The notes: generated by a model from the sequence alone, not told the origin. A DNA stretch of 64,000 nucleotides from JACDAN01 sp963801855 (GCA_963801855.1 CAWDGK010000005.1:565744-629743); one strand, 5' to 3'; numbered from the stretch's first letter, positions 35,491 to 44,495 are shown. Numbers and translations are program-made.

Positions 35491-36182
35491 TCGTCGTCCT
35501 CGTCCTCGTCCTCGTCGTTGCCGCAGTCGAGCTCGCCACCGTCGTCGTCGTCGTCGTCTTCGTCGTCGTCATCTTCCACGTCGCAGGGAACGGCTGCGGT
35601 CGAGGTGTAGCTCTCGACGAAGTTGAACCCATTGAAGCCGGCACGGCCGCGGATCTGCGAGTCCTGGAGGCTGACGAAGCTCTCGCCACTGTCGGTGCTT
35701 GTGCCAAACGAGGTCGCGATCGTCGCCTCGTACGAGACGGTGCCCTCGAACGCCAGAGCGTTCGCGGCTCCCGTGGGGAAGGCGGCAGTCCCGCAGAGGC
35801 CGAGCGCCGACGCGCCGGCTCCGGCGAGCGACTTGCTCCCGTTCACGGTCGCCAGGGGGGAGTTGATGGTGAAGGTCGACTCGAACGACGACGCTGCGCC
35901 GAGCGGCTCCACGGTGACCGTGCCGCTTTCCGTGAAGGTGCCCGGATACGGGCCGAAGGCCGTTCCCGTGACGGTGAACGTGAACGTCGAGGTCCCGAGC
36001 GGGTCGCACGTTCCTTGAACCGTCGAGGTGCCCGGCTCGCCGAGCTCGGAACCGAGCAGGCTTTCCCCCGTCAACGGTGCGGCGGAAGAGCTCCCGCCGC
36101 CATCACCGTCGGCGAGAGCCGTTGGAGTGAACACACCCACGGCGATCGTGAGTGCGGCCGCAATGGTCAAAGAGATCCGCAT
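35487..36182 (-). CDS. Secreted protein with poly-acidic C-terminus
   Basis: A 231-aa exported protein. The signal peptide (MRISLTIAAALTIAVGVFTP) ends at ALA. The mature part is rich in Thr/Ser/Gly beta-strand sequence (TSTFTFTVTGTAFGPYPGTF) without a motif I recognise. The last 35 residues are nearly all Asp/Glu with two Cys. Such tails bind calcium or other cations. GGGAGG lies close before ATG 36182. The stop overlaps the convergent DUF6529-like gene by 4 bp. Confidence 0.78.
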   Translation of the reverse strand: MRISLTIAAALTIAVGVFTPTALADGDGGGSSSAAPLTGESLLGSELGEPGTSTVQGTCDPLGTSTFTFTVTGTAFGPYPGTFTESGTVTVEPLGAASSFESTFTINSPLATVNGSKSLAGAGASALGLCGTAAFPTGAANALAFEGTVSYEATIATSFGTSTDSGESFVSLQDSQIRGRAGFNGFNFVESYTSTAAVPCDVEDDDDEDDDDDDGGELDCGNDEDEDEDDD

Positions 36183-36242
36183 AGTGCCTCCCAGGCAGTG
36201 CTTACGTTTGGCAGGAGGTCTTTACCCTGCGAAGAGACGGGG

Positions 36243-36971
36243 TTAAACCCGCCCGCACCGACGGGCGGCCGGCAACCGCCGCCCGAGCGACCCCGCTGCT
36301 GCCCACCGGGCCAGCCGTGCATGCCACTCGTTGACACCGCCAGGTCGACCTGCGCCGGCCAGCGGCGCCCGGAAAAGACGTCCGTAGACGACGAGTGCGG
36401 CGGTGTAGGTGCCGAGCACGCTGGGATGGAAGCCGTCAGGCCCGTACAGGCCGAAGCGCGGTTCGCACTGCCAGGCCAGCCGCCAGGCAGAGCCGCCGGG
36501 CAGGAGCTCCGCCCTGGCGGCGACGGCTGCTCGGCGGTACGAGGCGATCACCTCGACGAGCGCGCTTCGGCGATACGACTCGGGCCAGACCGTGAGCAGG
36601 GCGGGGCGGACCCCGTTCGCCCTTGCCTCCGCCGCGAATCGCATCGCCCACTCACGCAGGTTGGCCTGGCTCTCGGGAAGCGCGGACGGTCCCTGCTGCA
36701 TGACGACGACGTCCCAGTCGCCGGTCCGGAGCGCCGCCCGTGCGTCGCCCTGGTTCCAGTGGTCTTCGATCGCGTAGCCGCCGGGTGCGATCGTCCGGTA
36801 CTCGAGCCGCCGGCCGTCACTTCGCGCCATGGCAGCGACGATCGCCGGGAGATCGTTCGAGGCCGTCAGGCTGTTACCGACGAAAAGCACCCGCAGCGAC
36901 GAGGGACTGCCGCCCGACGAGCCGGACGCCGCGATGCCCACGGTCAGAGCCGCGAGAGCGAGGACGACCAA
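36243..36971 (-). CDS. SGNH/GDSL-like hydrolase
   Basis: A secreted or membrane-anchored esterase-like protein of about 242 aa. After a hydrophobic N-terminus, RVLFVGNSLTASNDLPAIV is block I with the nucleophile Ser in GNSL, VVVMQQGPSALPES is block III-like, and YGPDGFHPSVLGTYTAALVV is block V with Asp and His of the triad. TTG 36971 is the most plausible start; the frame remains open upstream but would overlap the divergent formate dehydrogenase gene. The start is therefore uncertain. Substrate unknown. Confidence 0.75.
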   Translation of the reverse strand: MVVLALAALTVGIAASGSSGGSPSSLRVLFVGNSLTASNDLPAIVAAMARSDGRRLEYRTIAPGGYAIEDHWNQGDARAALRTGDWDVVVMQQGPSALPESQANLREWAMRFAAEARANGVRPALLTVWPESYRRSALVEVIASYRRAAVAARAELLPGGSAWRLAWQCEPRFGLYGPDGFHPSVLGTYTAALVVYGRLFRAPLAGAGRPGGVNEWHARLARWAAAGSLGRRLPAARRCGRV

Positions 36972-36988
36972 CGGTTTAGGGTGAACGC

Positions 36989-38188
36989 GTGAACGTCCTC
37001 TGCGTGCTCTATGACGATCCGGTCGACGGATATCCGTCCTCATATTCGAGGGACGATATACCGAGGGTCGACCGCTACCCCGACGGGCAGACAACGCCCT
37101 CGCCGGAGGCGATCGACTTCATCCCCGGTGAGCTCCTGGGCAGCGTCTCCGGCGAGCTCGGGCTGCGGCGATTCCTCGAGGAGCGTGGCCACAGACTGGT
37201 CGTCACGTCCGACAAGGACGGACCTGACTCCGAGTTCGAGCGTGAGCTCCCGGAAGCCGAGATCGTGATCTCGCAGCCCTTCTGGCCGGCCTACCTCACC
37301 GCGGAGCGAATCGCGAAAGCGCCGAATCTCAAGCTGGCTCTCACCGCGGGGATCGGCTCGGATCACGTCGACCTCCAGGCGGCGATCGATCGGGGAATCA
37401 CGGTCACCGAGGTGACCTACTGCAACTCCATCAGCGTCGCCGAGCACGTCGTGATGGTGATCCTCGGCCTCGTCCGCAACTACCTGCCCTCCCATCAGGT
37501 CGTGAACGACGGCGGCTGGAACATCGCCGACTGTGTCGCGCGCTCCTACGACCTCGAGGGCATGCAGGTCGGGACCGTGGCTGCCGGCCGAATCGGCTCG
37601 GCGGTGCTCCGCCGGCTGAAGCCGTTCGACGTCGGTCTCCACTACACCGACCGCCACCGCCTGCCCGGCGAGGTCGAAAAGGAGCTGGGCGTGACCTTCC
37701 ACGAGGACGTCGAGTCGCTCGTCTCCGTCTGCGACGTCGTCACGATCAACGCGCCGCTCCATCCGGAGACGGAGCACATGTTCGACGCGGAGCTGATCGG
37801 CCGGATGAAGCGCGGGGCGTATCTGATCAACACTGCGCGAGGAAAGATCTGCGACCGCGACGCCGTCGCCGAGGCGTGCCGGACCGGGCAGCTCGCCGGC
37901 TATGCCGGCGACGTGTGGTTTCCGCAGCCGGCGCCGCAGGACCATCCCTGGCGGACGATGCCGCACCACGGCATGACGCCGCACATCTCCGGGTCGAGCC
38001 TCTCGGCTCAGGCGCGCTACGCCGCCGGCGTCCGGGAGATCCTGGAGTGCTGGTTCGACGGCCAGCCGATCCGTGAGGAGTATCTGATCGTCGAAGGTGG
38101 CAAGCTCGCGGGTGCCGGTGCGCACGCCTACAGCGAGGGCGATGCCACGGGCGGGTCGGACGAGGCTGCCCGCTTCAAGACCGCCTGA
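36989..38188 (+). CDS. fdh: NAD-dependent formate dehydrogenase
   Basis: Oxidises formate to CO2 with NAD+. The 399-aa product has nearly the length of the well-known Pseudomonas/Mycobacterium enzymes. Typical segments are SQPFWPAYLTAERI, LALTAGIGSDHVDLQAAIDR, TYCNSISVAEHVVMVILGLV, a modified NAD motif VGTVAAGRIGSAVLRRL, NTARGKICDRDAV with the catalytic Arg, and MTPHISGSSLSAQARY with the catalytic His. The N-terminus (VLCVLYDDPVDGYP) also matches formate rather than general D-2-hydroxyacid dehydrogenases. GTG 36989 is divergent to the SGNH hydrolase. Confidence 0.93.
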   Translation: MNVLCVLYDDPVDGYPSSYSRDDIPRVDRYPDGQTTPSPEAIDFIPGELLGSVSGELGLRRFLEERGHRLVVTSDKDGPDSEFERELPEAEIVISQPFWPAYLTAERIAKAPNLKLALTAGIGSDHVDLQAAIDRGITVTEVTYCNSISVAEHVVMVILGLVRNYLPSHQVVNDGGWNIADCVARSYDLEGMQVGTVAAGRIGSAVLRRLKPFDVGLHYTDRHRLPGEVEKELGVTFHEDVESLVSVCDVVTINAPLHPETEHMFDAELIGRMKRGAYLINTARGKICDRDAVAEACRTGQLAGYAGDVWFPQPAPQDHPWRTMPHHGMTPHISGSSLSAQARYAAGVREILECWFDGQPIREEYLIVEGGKLAGAGAHAYSEGDATGGSDEAARFKTA

Positions 38189-38203
38189 CTACCATCGTCC
38201 GGC

Positions 38204-39097
38204 ATGGAACGAGAGCTCGCGATTCGCCTGCGCGGAGCCGTCAAGCGCTACGGGGAGATCACCGCCGTCGACGGCCTCGACCTCGACGTTCCGATGGGGA
38301 CGTGCGTCGGCCTGCTCGGGCCCAACGGGGCGGGCAAGTCGACCACCATGCGGCTGCTCACAGCCCAGTCGATCGCCGACGAGGGCGAGATCGAGGTGCT
38401 CGGCTTCCGGCTTCCGGAGGAGTCCAAGCAGGCGCGTGCCCAGCTCGGCGTCACTCCGCAGCTCGACAACCTGGACACGACGCTGACGGTCGAGCAGAAC
38501 CTGCTCGTCTTCTCGCACCTGTACCGCATCCCGCGCAGCGAGCGGAAGGAGGCGATCGAGCGCGCGCTCCAGATGGCGAAGCTCCTCGATCGGCGTGACT
38601 CGCGGGTCGACAAGCTCTCCGGCGGCATGCGCAGGCGTCTGCTCATCGCTCGGGCACTCCTCCATCGCCCGCGGCTCGTGCTCCTCGACGAACCCACGGT
38701 CGGGCTCGACCCGCAGGTTCGCCAGGAGCTCTGGGCGCTGATCGACCTGCTGCGCTCGGACGGGACGACGATCCTCATGTCCACGCATTACATCGAGGAG
38801 GCGGAGCGCCTTGCGGACACGGTGATGATCATGTCGCACGGCAAGGCAGTCGCTGCCGGCTCACCGTCCGAGCTCGTGCGCGAGCACGCCGGGAGGGACG
38901 TCGTCGAGGTCTACGGGTCGCCGTCGAGGCTTGCCGAGGTCGAAGCGGAAGCCGACGCCTCGGGCCTGAGAACCCGTCGGACCGGAACGAGTGTCTCGAT
39001 CCTGAATGTGGACGGTTTCAAGGGCTTCGAGGGCGAACGTCGGCCGGCGAACCTGGAGGACGTGTTCGTGCTTCTGACCGGTGAGGAGATCGAGTAA
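38204..39097 (+). CDS. ABC transporter ATP-binding protein (DrrA-like)
   Basis: A 297-aa ATPase of an ABC-2 exporter. GLLGPNGAGKSTTMRLL is Walker A, DKLSGGMRRRLLIARALLHR the signature and RLVLLDEPTVGLDPQ Walker B, with MSTHYIEEAERLAD as the H-loop. The last 70 residues form the C-terminal domain common in DrrA/NodI-type proteins. The ATG of the permease overlaps its stop codon (TAATG). Start is 16 bp after formate dehydrogenase. Substrate unknown. Confidence 0.92.
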   Translation: MERELAIRLRGAVKRYGEITAVDGLDLDVPMGTCVGLLGPNGAGKSTTMRLLTAQSIADEGEIEVLGFRLPEESKQARAQLGVTPQLDNLDTTLTVEQNLLVFSHLYRIPRSERKEAIERALQMAKLLDRRDSRVDKLSGGMRRRLLIARALLHRPRLVLLDEPTVGLDPQVRQELWALIDLLRSDGTTILMSTHYIEEAERLADTVMIMSHGKAVAAGSPSELVREHAGRDVVEVYGSPSRLAEVEAEADASGLRTRRTGTSVSILNVDGFKGFEGERRPANLEDVFVLLTGEEIE

Positions 39098-39897
39098 TGG
39101 CCTCTGTCGCGCCACGCGAGAAGAAGCTCGGCCGCCTCGAGCGCACTGCGCTCACGGGTGTCCTCGTGCGCGAGGTCGTCAACTACTCGTCGTACTGGAA
39201 GTCGAGCACGTTCTCGTCGACCGTCGAGCCCACGATCTACCTGCTCGCGTTCGGCTTCGGCTTCGGGGCCCTCGTGAGCGAGGTCGGCGGGATCGACTAC
39301 GTCGACTTCGTCGGGACAGGCACGGTGGCAACGGCGGTTCTCTTCTCGAGCGCGTTCCCGGGCATGTTCGGGACGTTCGTCAAGTACCAGTTCCAGCGCA
39401 CGTACGACGCCATCCTCGCGGCACCCGTCGACACCGAGGAGCTCGTCAGCGCGGAGGCGATCTGGATCGCAACTCGCGCCGGGGTCTACGGGTGCGTCCC
39501 GATGGTCGTGGCGATGTTCTTCGGGCTCGACCCGGCCTGGGGGATGCTGGCCGTGCCGTTCATCGCCTGGATCGCGGGCTTCGGCTGGGCGTGCTTCGGA
39601 ATCTCGATTGCCGGCTTCTCGAAGTCGTTCGAGAACTTCAACTACGTCGTCAGCGCCGTTCTGACACCGCTCTTCCTCCTGGCCGGATCGTTCTTCCCGC
39701 TGGACGAGTTCCCGGAGTGGGCGAGGGTGCTGGCGCAGCTGAATCCATTGCACCACCTCGTGCAGCTGATCCGTGACTGTGTGATCTACGGCTGGAACGG
39801 ATGGATCGACGTCGCCCGGCTCGGCGCGCTCGTCGTCTTCGGTCTCGCAATGTGGCGCCTCGCGATCGTCGCGATGACGCGCAAGCTCGTCGACTAG
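39097..39897 (+). CDS. ABC-2 type permease (NodJ/DrrB-like)
   Basis: A 266-aa membrane subunit with six helices; partner of the preceding ATPase. The N-terminal VLVREVVNYSSYWKSSTFSS and the FSKSFENFNYVVSAVLTPLF plus SFFPLDEFPEWARVLAQLNP segments are characteristic of NodJ-type ABC-2 permeases. It would export lipids, polysaccharide or drugs. Its stop overlaps the convergent hypothetical gene by 4 bp. Confidence 0.9.
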   Translation: MASVAPREKKLGRLERTALTGVLVREVVNYSSYWKSSTFSSTVEPTIYLLAFGFGFGALVSEVGGIDYVDFVGTGTVATAVLFSSAFPGMFGTFVKYQFQRTYDAILAAPVDTEELVSAEAIWIATRAGVYGCVPMVVAMFFGLDPAWGMLAVPFIAWIAGFGWACFGISIAGFSKSFENFNYVVSAVLTPLFLLAGSFFPLDEFPEWARVLAQLNPLHHLVQLIRDCVIYGWNGWIDVARLGALVVFGLAMWRLAIVAMTRKLVD

Positions 39898-40617
39898 TCG
39901 ACGCGAAGGCCGAGGCGCTCGGTGAGCCACGCGAGCTGCCATTCGCGCTCGGCCTCGAAGCCGCGCGCGTAGTCGGCCTCGGCGCCGGCATCCACTGCTT
40001 CGCGCCCCGCCGTGTGGGCCACGACGAACGCGATATTGGCCGCGATCGCGCCGGGCGTCTGCTCCGGCTCGTGCAATCCGGGATGCTCGCTGGTGTCCCA
40101 CATCTCGGGACGGCGACCCCGTACGAGGGAAACCGCGTCCGCCGCGAAGCCCGAGAGCTCGGCGGCCGCGCCGTCGGAGCGCTCGACCGCAGCGACTGCA
40201 GCGGTCTGCAGTCTCCGCAAGCTCCGCGGTGTCGACGAGGCGCTCAGCTTCCGCGGTGAGGCCGAGGCGGCGAAGTCCGCGGAGTGCGAACTCCCTCGAG
40301 CGCCAGGCGCAGGCGTCGGCGAACTCCTTTGCAGTGGCGTCGTCCCAGGCGGCGACGCGTGCGACCAGGCGTCCGCGCTCGGCGACGATCATCACGGCGG
40401 CTTCGAGGATCTCACCGTCGAGCTCGATCTCCCAGAGCTCGTCGTCGATCCAGTCGAGCATCTGACGTGGAGTGCAGGCGTGGATTCCGCTTCGGCAGTC
40501 CTCGAGGGCCTCGCCGGTCTCCACCCAGTCGCCGGAACCGCCATTCGCCGGCAGCGGCCACTGGAAATCGCTGAACCGCCCAGTACCGCCGTGCGTGAGG
40601 AACTTGTAGGCCTTCAT
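39894..40617 (-). pseudogene. Conserved hypothetical protein, one frameshift
   Basis: ATG 40617 opens KAYKFLTHGGTGRFSDFQWP and runs through ELDGEILEAAVMIVAERGRL to about 40,210. The remainder (VERSDGAAAELSGFAADAVS, NIAFVVAHTAGREAVDAGAE, ERLGLRVD) is in another frame up to the stop at 39,894. Corrected length is about 240 aa. I do not recognise a family. It overlaps the anti-sigma factor gene by 4 bp, so it belongs to the ECF sigma operon. Confidence 0.7.
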
Positions 40618-40871
40618 GACGTATCCGGCTCGGCTTTCCAGTCACGGAACGCAGTGAGGATGCGTTCGCGAAGGTGCTCCGGCACGTCCTCCTCGCTCAG
40701 CGACCCGGACGTCTTCGTGATCAATCGGAGTTGGCTGAAATACCCGCGGCAGGGCGGGCAGATGGCGACGTGCCGCTCGAATGCGAGCCGCCGGTCGGCG
40801 TCGAGGCCGCCATCGAGGTACTCGGTGACGAGCTCGACGACCTGCCGGCAGCTGAAGGATTCGTCGCTCAT
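40614..40871 (-). CDS. Zinc-finger anti-sigma factor
   Basis: An 85-aa ZAS-type anti-sigma factor. SCRQVVELVTEYLDGGLDAD and RHVAICPPCRGYF carry the HxxxCxxC motif and the upstream Cys that bind zinc. There is no membrane domain, so it is soluble and may sense redox state in the cytoplasm (family knowledge plus inference). ATG 40871 overlaps the sigma factor stop, as is usual for a sigma/anti-sigma pair. Confidence 0.88.
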   Translation of the reverse strand: MSDESFSCRQVVELVTEYLDGGLDADRRLAFERHVAICPPCRGYFSQLRLITKTSGSLSEEDVPEHLRERILTAFRDWKAEPDTS

Positions 40872-41524
40872 CGGGTCTCGCCCCCAAGGTACTCCTCGAG
40901 CGCAGCCCGGATCCTGTTTCGCGCACGGTGCAGAAGAATCCGCTGATTCTCCGGCGTCAGGCCGAGCAAGGCGCACACGTCCTCGCTCGGCCAACCTTCG
41001 ACATCGCGGAGGACGTAGACGACGGTGTAGCGCGCGGGCAACGCGTCGATCGCCGTGCGAAAGCGTTGTCGCGTCTCCTCGGCGAGCAGGCGGTCTTCCG
41101 GGATGCCGTCCCACGAGTCCACGAGCGTCGTCCACATGCCCGCCCAGCGCGGATGGTCGGCCGGGAAGAAACGCGACTCATCGACGGCCGGCTCGCCTGC
41201 ATCGGTGGAGTCGAGCGACACCGATCGGCGCTCCGTGGCTGCCCGCCGGCGGGCGCAGTTCCCGAGGATGACGAAGAGCCACGTCCGAAAAGAGGACCGC
41301 TGCTCGAAGCGGTCGAGCGATCCGAGCACCCGGAGCCATGCCTCCTGCACCGTGTCCTCGGCTGCGGACATGCTGAGGCCGTAGCCTCGGGCGACTCGGA
41401 GCATGGAAGGCGTGAAGCGGTCCACGACTTCGGCGAAGACGCTTTCGTCAGCGGCCCTGAGTCCTCGGACGAGTCGCGCCTCGGCGGTTTCCACGTTTGT
41501 GGCCGCGACCCCTGGCTCCCCCAC
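40868..41524 (-). CDS. ECF RNA polymerase sigma factor
   Basis: A 218-aa sigma-70 factor. Region 2 is FAEVVDRFTPSMLRVARGYG to AAEDTVQEAWLRVLGSLDRF; region 4 is ALPARYTVVYVLRDVEGWPS through PENQRILLHRARNRIRAALE. A 40-residue linker holds PADHPRWAG. GTG 41524. It is controlled by the zinc-finger protein translated directly after it. The second ECF gene diverges from it across only 44 bp. Confidence 0.93.
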   Translation of the reverse strand: MGEPGVAATNVETAEARLVRGLRAADESVFAEVVDRFTPSMLRVARGYGLSMSAAEDTVQEAWLRVLGSLDRFEQRSSFRTWLFVILGNCARRRAATERRSVSLDSTDAGEPAVDESRFFPADHPRWAGMWTTLVDSWDGIPEDRLLAEETRQRFRTAIDALPARYTVVYVLRDVEGWPSEDVCALLGLTPENQRILLHRARNRIRAALEEYLGGETR

Positions 41525-41568
41525 CGACTCGACTGTAACGGTGAGGGGCCGCCGTGATCTACCACGGT

Positions 41569-42135
41569 ATGGGAATCAACACAATCGACCACGAGCGCAC
41601 GGTCGACCGCAAGTTGCTCGCGCGTGTCGTCGCCGGCGACGAACAAGCTCTGGATCGGTTGTACCGGTCGCACGGACGGGTAGCCCTCAACGTCGCCTTT
41701 CGTGTCCTGCGCGACTCGTCCCTCGCTGAGGACGCGGTTCAAGAGGGCTTTCTCGATCTCTGGCGCACTGCCGACCGGTTCGATCCTCAGCGCTCCTCGG
41801 TTCGATCTTGGTTGTGCGTGCTCGTCCACCGTCGCGCCGTCGACCTGGTGCGGCGTGAAGCATCGAGGCGAGCGCTGGACGAGCGTCAGCCGCCGCCGCC
41901 CGCCGAGTCCTTCACCGCGGAGGAGATCATCTTCCTGCGGTACGACCGGCGTCGGATCCAGAAGGTCCTCGCGGATCTGCCTGGACCTCAGCGCCAGCTC
42001 CTCGAGCTCGCGTACTGGGGCGGGCTGACCCAGTCACAGCTCGCGACGCGTTTCGAGCTCCCTCTGGGCACGGTCAAGTCGCGGATGTTCTCGGCTCTCG
42101 AGGACCTTCGAGTGGCGCTCGTCGCAACGGCCTAG
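41569..42135 (+). CDS. ECF RNA polymerase sigma factor
   Basis: A 188-aa sigma factor. Region 2: LYRSHGRVALNVAFRVLRDS and LAEDAVQEGFLDLWRTADRF. Region 4: VLADLPGPQRQLLELAYWGG and QSQLATRFELPLGTVKSRMF. ATG 41569 or GTG 41554 may be the start. No anti-sigma gene follows; instead two ferritin-like exported proteins lie downstream after 148 bp. Regulation of those genes by this factor is a reasonable inference. Confidence 0.92.
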   Translation: MGINTIDHERTVDRKLLARVVAGDEQALDRLYRSHGRVALNVAFRVLRDSSLAEDAVQEGFLDLWRTADRFDPQRSSVRSWLCVLVHRRAVDLVRREASRRALDERQPPPPAESFTAEEIIFLRYDRRRIQKVLADLPGPQRQLLELAYWGGLTQSQLATRFELPLGTVKSRMFSALEDLRVALVATA

Positions 42136-42283
42136 CTGCCCTGCCGCGTCGATTCGTCCACGTTTTGTACAGGTTTGCGGAGGTTCGTGAACCGCTCTGT
42201 TAAGGCCGCCTCACACAACCGAACCGGTCCGAGATCCGCCCCGAACCAGCCCTGTCAATCGAACCCACAAGGGGGGTTAATTC

Positions 42284-42943
42284 ATGTCCGATCACCTCAC
42301 GCTGGCCGCCGTCGATACGAACGGCGCCATTCGAGAGGCACTGGACGAGACCGCGAGCGATTCGCGGTCTGAGTTCCTGAAGAGGGCGGCCGTCGCCGGC
42401 GGAACCATCGTCGCCGGCGGAGTCGTCATCGGCGGCCTGCCGAAGCTCGTCTCGGCAGCACCGTCACCCACGCAGGACGCGGCGATCCTGAACTTCGCGC
42501 TCCTGCTCGAGTACCTCGAGGCCGAGTTCTACACACTCGCCGAGCGGTCAGGGGCGCTTTCGGGCGAGACCCTGCGCTTCGCACGTGTCGTCGGGGCTCA
42601 CGAGCGCACGCACGTCGCGTACCTCAAGAAGGCACTCGGCTCGAAGGCCCGGTCCAAGCCCACGTTCGACTTCAAGGGCACGACCGACAACCAGGCCAAG
42701 TTCCAGGCCACCGCAATCGTCCTCGAGGACACCGGTGTGGCTGCGTACAACGGCCAGGGCCCGAACCTGACCAAGAAGACGCTCGGCGCAGCGGCGCAGA
42801 TCGTCTCCGTGGAGGCACGCCACGCGGCGTGGATCCGCGACATCGTCCGGAAGAACCCGGCACCGGCCGCATTCGATGCGGCGAAGACCAAGCGGCAGAT
42901 CGAGCGCGCGGTCGCGGCCACCGGCTTCATCACGAGCTCCTAA
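42284..42943 (+). CDS. Exported ferritin-like protein, first copy
   Basis: A 219-aa protein of the ferritin-like (Ferritin_2-type) group. An N-terminal signal resembling a Tat signal (SRSEFLKRAAVAGGTIVAGG) has only one of the two Arg. The mature domain holds FALLLEYLEAEFYTLAERSG with the Glu ligands, RVVGAHERTHVAYLKKALGS, and IVSVEARHAAWIRDIV as the last helix. ATG 42284 follows AAGGGGGG. It overlaps no gene but is followed 26 bp later by a paralogue. The role may be in oxidative or desiccation stress (inference). Confidence 0.85.
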   Translation: MSDHLTLAAVDTNGAIREALDETASDSRSEFLKRAAVAGGTIVAGGVVIGGLPKLVSAAPSPTQDAAILNFALLLEYLEAEFYTLAERSGALSGETLRFARVVGAHERTHVAYLKKALGSKARSKPTFDFKGTTDNQAKFQATAIVLEDTGVAAYNGQGPNLTKKTLGAAAQIVSVEARHAAWIRDIVRKNPAPAAFDAAKTKRQIERAVAATGFITSS

Positions 42944-42969
42944 TGACCAAGGACCAGAAGGGACATCCC

Positions 42970-43665
42970 ATGAATCCCGAGTTCACGCTCGCAGAGGTGG
43001 ACCGCGACGGGGCGATCCAGGAGGCGATCGAAGAGGTCTCCGGTGACTCCCGAGCGGGCTTTCTCACCAAGGCCGCGGTATTGAGCGGCGGCCTGATCGG
43101 CGGAGGAGCAGTCCTCGGCGCACTCGCGTCGCCGGCCGCTGCCGCCACGAAGAACGACGTCGCCATCGCGAACTTCGCGTTGACGCTCGAGTACCTCGAG
43201 GCCGAGTTCTACACGGAGGCCGTTCGCATGGGCGCCCTCCGCGGCCAGACACTGCGGTTCGCGCAGGTCGTCGGGGCCCACGAGCGGGCTCACGTTGCGG
43301 CGCTCAGGAAGATGCTCGGTTCGGCTGCAGTCCGCAAGCCGTCCTTCAACTTCCGCGGAACGACCGAGAACGCGGCCAAGTTCGAGGCCACCGCGGTCGT
43401 CCTCGAAGACACCGGCGTCGCCGCCTACAAGGGGCAGGCCGGCCTGATCCAGGACACGGCGATCCTCAAGGCCGCACTGGCGATCCACTCGGTCGAGGCG
43501 CGCCATGCCTCGTGGGCCCGGCGGATCTCGGGCATGTCGCCCGCACCCGCCGCGTTCGACAAGCCGAAGACCAAGGCCCAGATTCTGGCCGCGGTCAACG
43601 GCACTCGCTTCATCACGAGCCAGCCACAGATGTCGGCACAGGGGACGCCGTCATTCACGGGCTGA
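42970..43665 (+). CDS. Exported ferritin-like protein, second copy
   Basis: A 231-aa paralogue of the preceding protein with the same architecture: SRAGFLTKAAVLSGGLIGGG as the signal, FALTLEYLEAEFYTEAVRMG, QVVGAHERAHVAALRKMLGS and IHSVEARHASWARRISGM. A 15-residue tail is unique. ATG 42970 (GAAGGGA upstream) is preferred to ATG 42943. The stop overlaps a CTG that likely starts the L,D-transpeptidase. It arose by tandem duplication. Confidence 0.85.
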   Translation: MNPEFTLAEVDRDGAIQEAIEEVSGDSRAGFLTKAAVLSGGLIGGGAVLGALASPAAAATKNDVAIANFALTLEYLEAEFYTEAVRMGALRGQTLRFAQVVGAHERAHVAALRKMLGSAAVRKPSFNFRGTTENAAKFEATAVVLEDTGVAAYKGQAGLIQDTAILKAALAIHSVEARHASWARRISGMSPAPAAFDKPKTKAQILAAVNGTRFITSQPQMSAQGTPSFTG

Positions 43666-44495
43666 TCGCGTTCGCAGGACGTCAGGGCGGCCCGATTCGC
43701 TGGGCCGTCCTGGCGGCCCTGATTCTTTCCCTCGGGGTGTTCTCGGCGATCGCGTACGCGCACGAGCCGACAACGTCCACGCCGGGAGCCGTTCGCATCC
43801 CCGAAACTCCAGACGAGCGGGCCGAGGAGGCTGCGCCCGCCCTCGCCGGCGCAGCCTCATCGGCCCCGGTCGTTCTCAGCAGGCCCAACCGGCGGTCGTT
43901 CTGGGCGCCGGTCACTCGTCCCGTCGCCGTCCGTTCGCGGCCGGCTCGATCGGCGACAGTCGTGGCCCGGCTCCGAACCCGGACACCTGAGGGCACCGTC
44001 AACGCCGTACTTCTGCTCGAGCGAATCGAGCGCCGAGGACGGCTGTGGCTCAAAGTCCGGCTCCCGGTCCTCCCGAACAACACCGTGGGCTGGGTGCCCC
44101 GGGAGAGCCTCGGCGGCTACCAGACGGTCACGACGCATCTCGTCGTCGACAGGCGCCGGCTGAATGCAGTCCTCCTTCGTGGCGGACGCCCCGTGTTCCG
44201 GGCCCCCATCGCCATCGGCCAGAGCCGATGGCCCACGCCCGCGGGCAAGTTCTACATCCGCAACAAGCTCACCGGATACCGCAGTGCCTTCTACGGACCG
44301 ATCGCGTTCGGAACGAGCGCCCGCTCGGCCGTCCTCACGGACTGGCCCGCGGGCGGCTTCGTCGGGATCCACGGCACGAACCGGCCGGATCTCGTTCCCG
44401 GCCGCATCTCGCACGGCTGCATCCGGCTCAAGAACGGTGACCTCATCCGCCTCTCGCGGCTGATGTCGCCTGGCACGCCACTGACGATCCGCTAA
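43662..44495 (+). CDS. L,D-transpeptidase (YkuD)
   Basis: Cross-links peptidoglycan through 3-3 bonds. A membrane helix (RWAVLAALILSLGVFSAIAY) is followed by an SH3-like region (PVAVRSRPARSATVVARLR ... GWVPRES) and the catalytic domain. The catalytic motif SHGCIRLKNGDLIRL has the nucleophilic Cys, and GFVGIHGTN the preceding His. The frame has no ATG, GTG or TTG between GTG 43512 (deep in the ferritin gene) and GTG 43737 (inside the helix). CTG 43662 overlaps the ferritin stop as CTGA and gives a sensible 277-aa protein. Confidence 0.87.
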   Translation: MIAFAGRQGGPIRWAVLAALILSLGVFSAIAYAHEPTTSTPGAVRIPETPDERAEEAAPALAGAASSAPVVLSRPNRRSFWAPVTRPVAVRSRPARSATVVARLRTRTPEGTVNAVLLLERIERRGRLWLKVRLPVLPNNTVGWVPRESLGGYQTVTTHLVVDRRRLNAVLLRGGRPVFRAPIAIGQSRWPTPAGKFYIRNKLTGYRSAFYGPIAFGTSARSAVLTDWPAGGFVGIHGTNRPDLVPGRISHGCIRLKNGDLIRLSRLMSPGTPLTIR

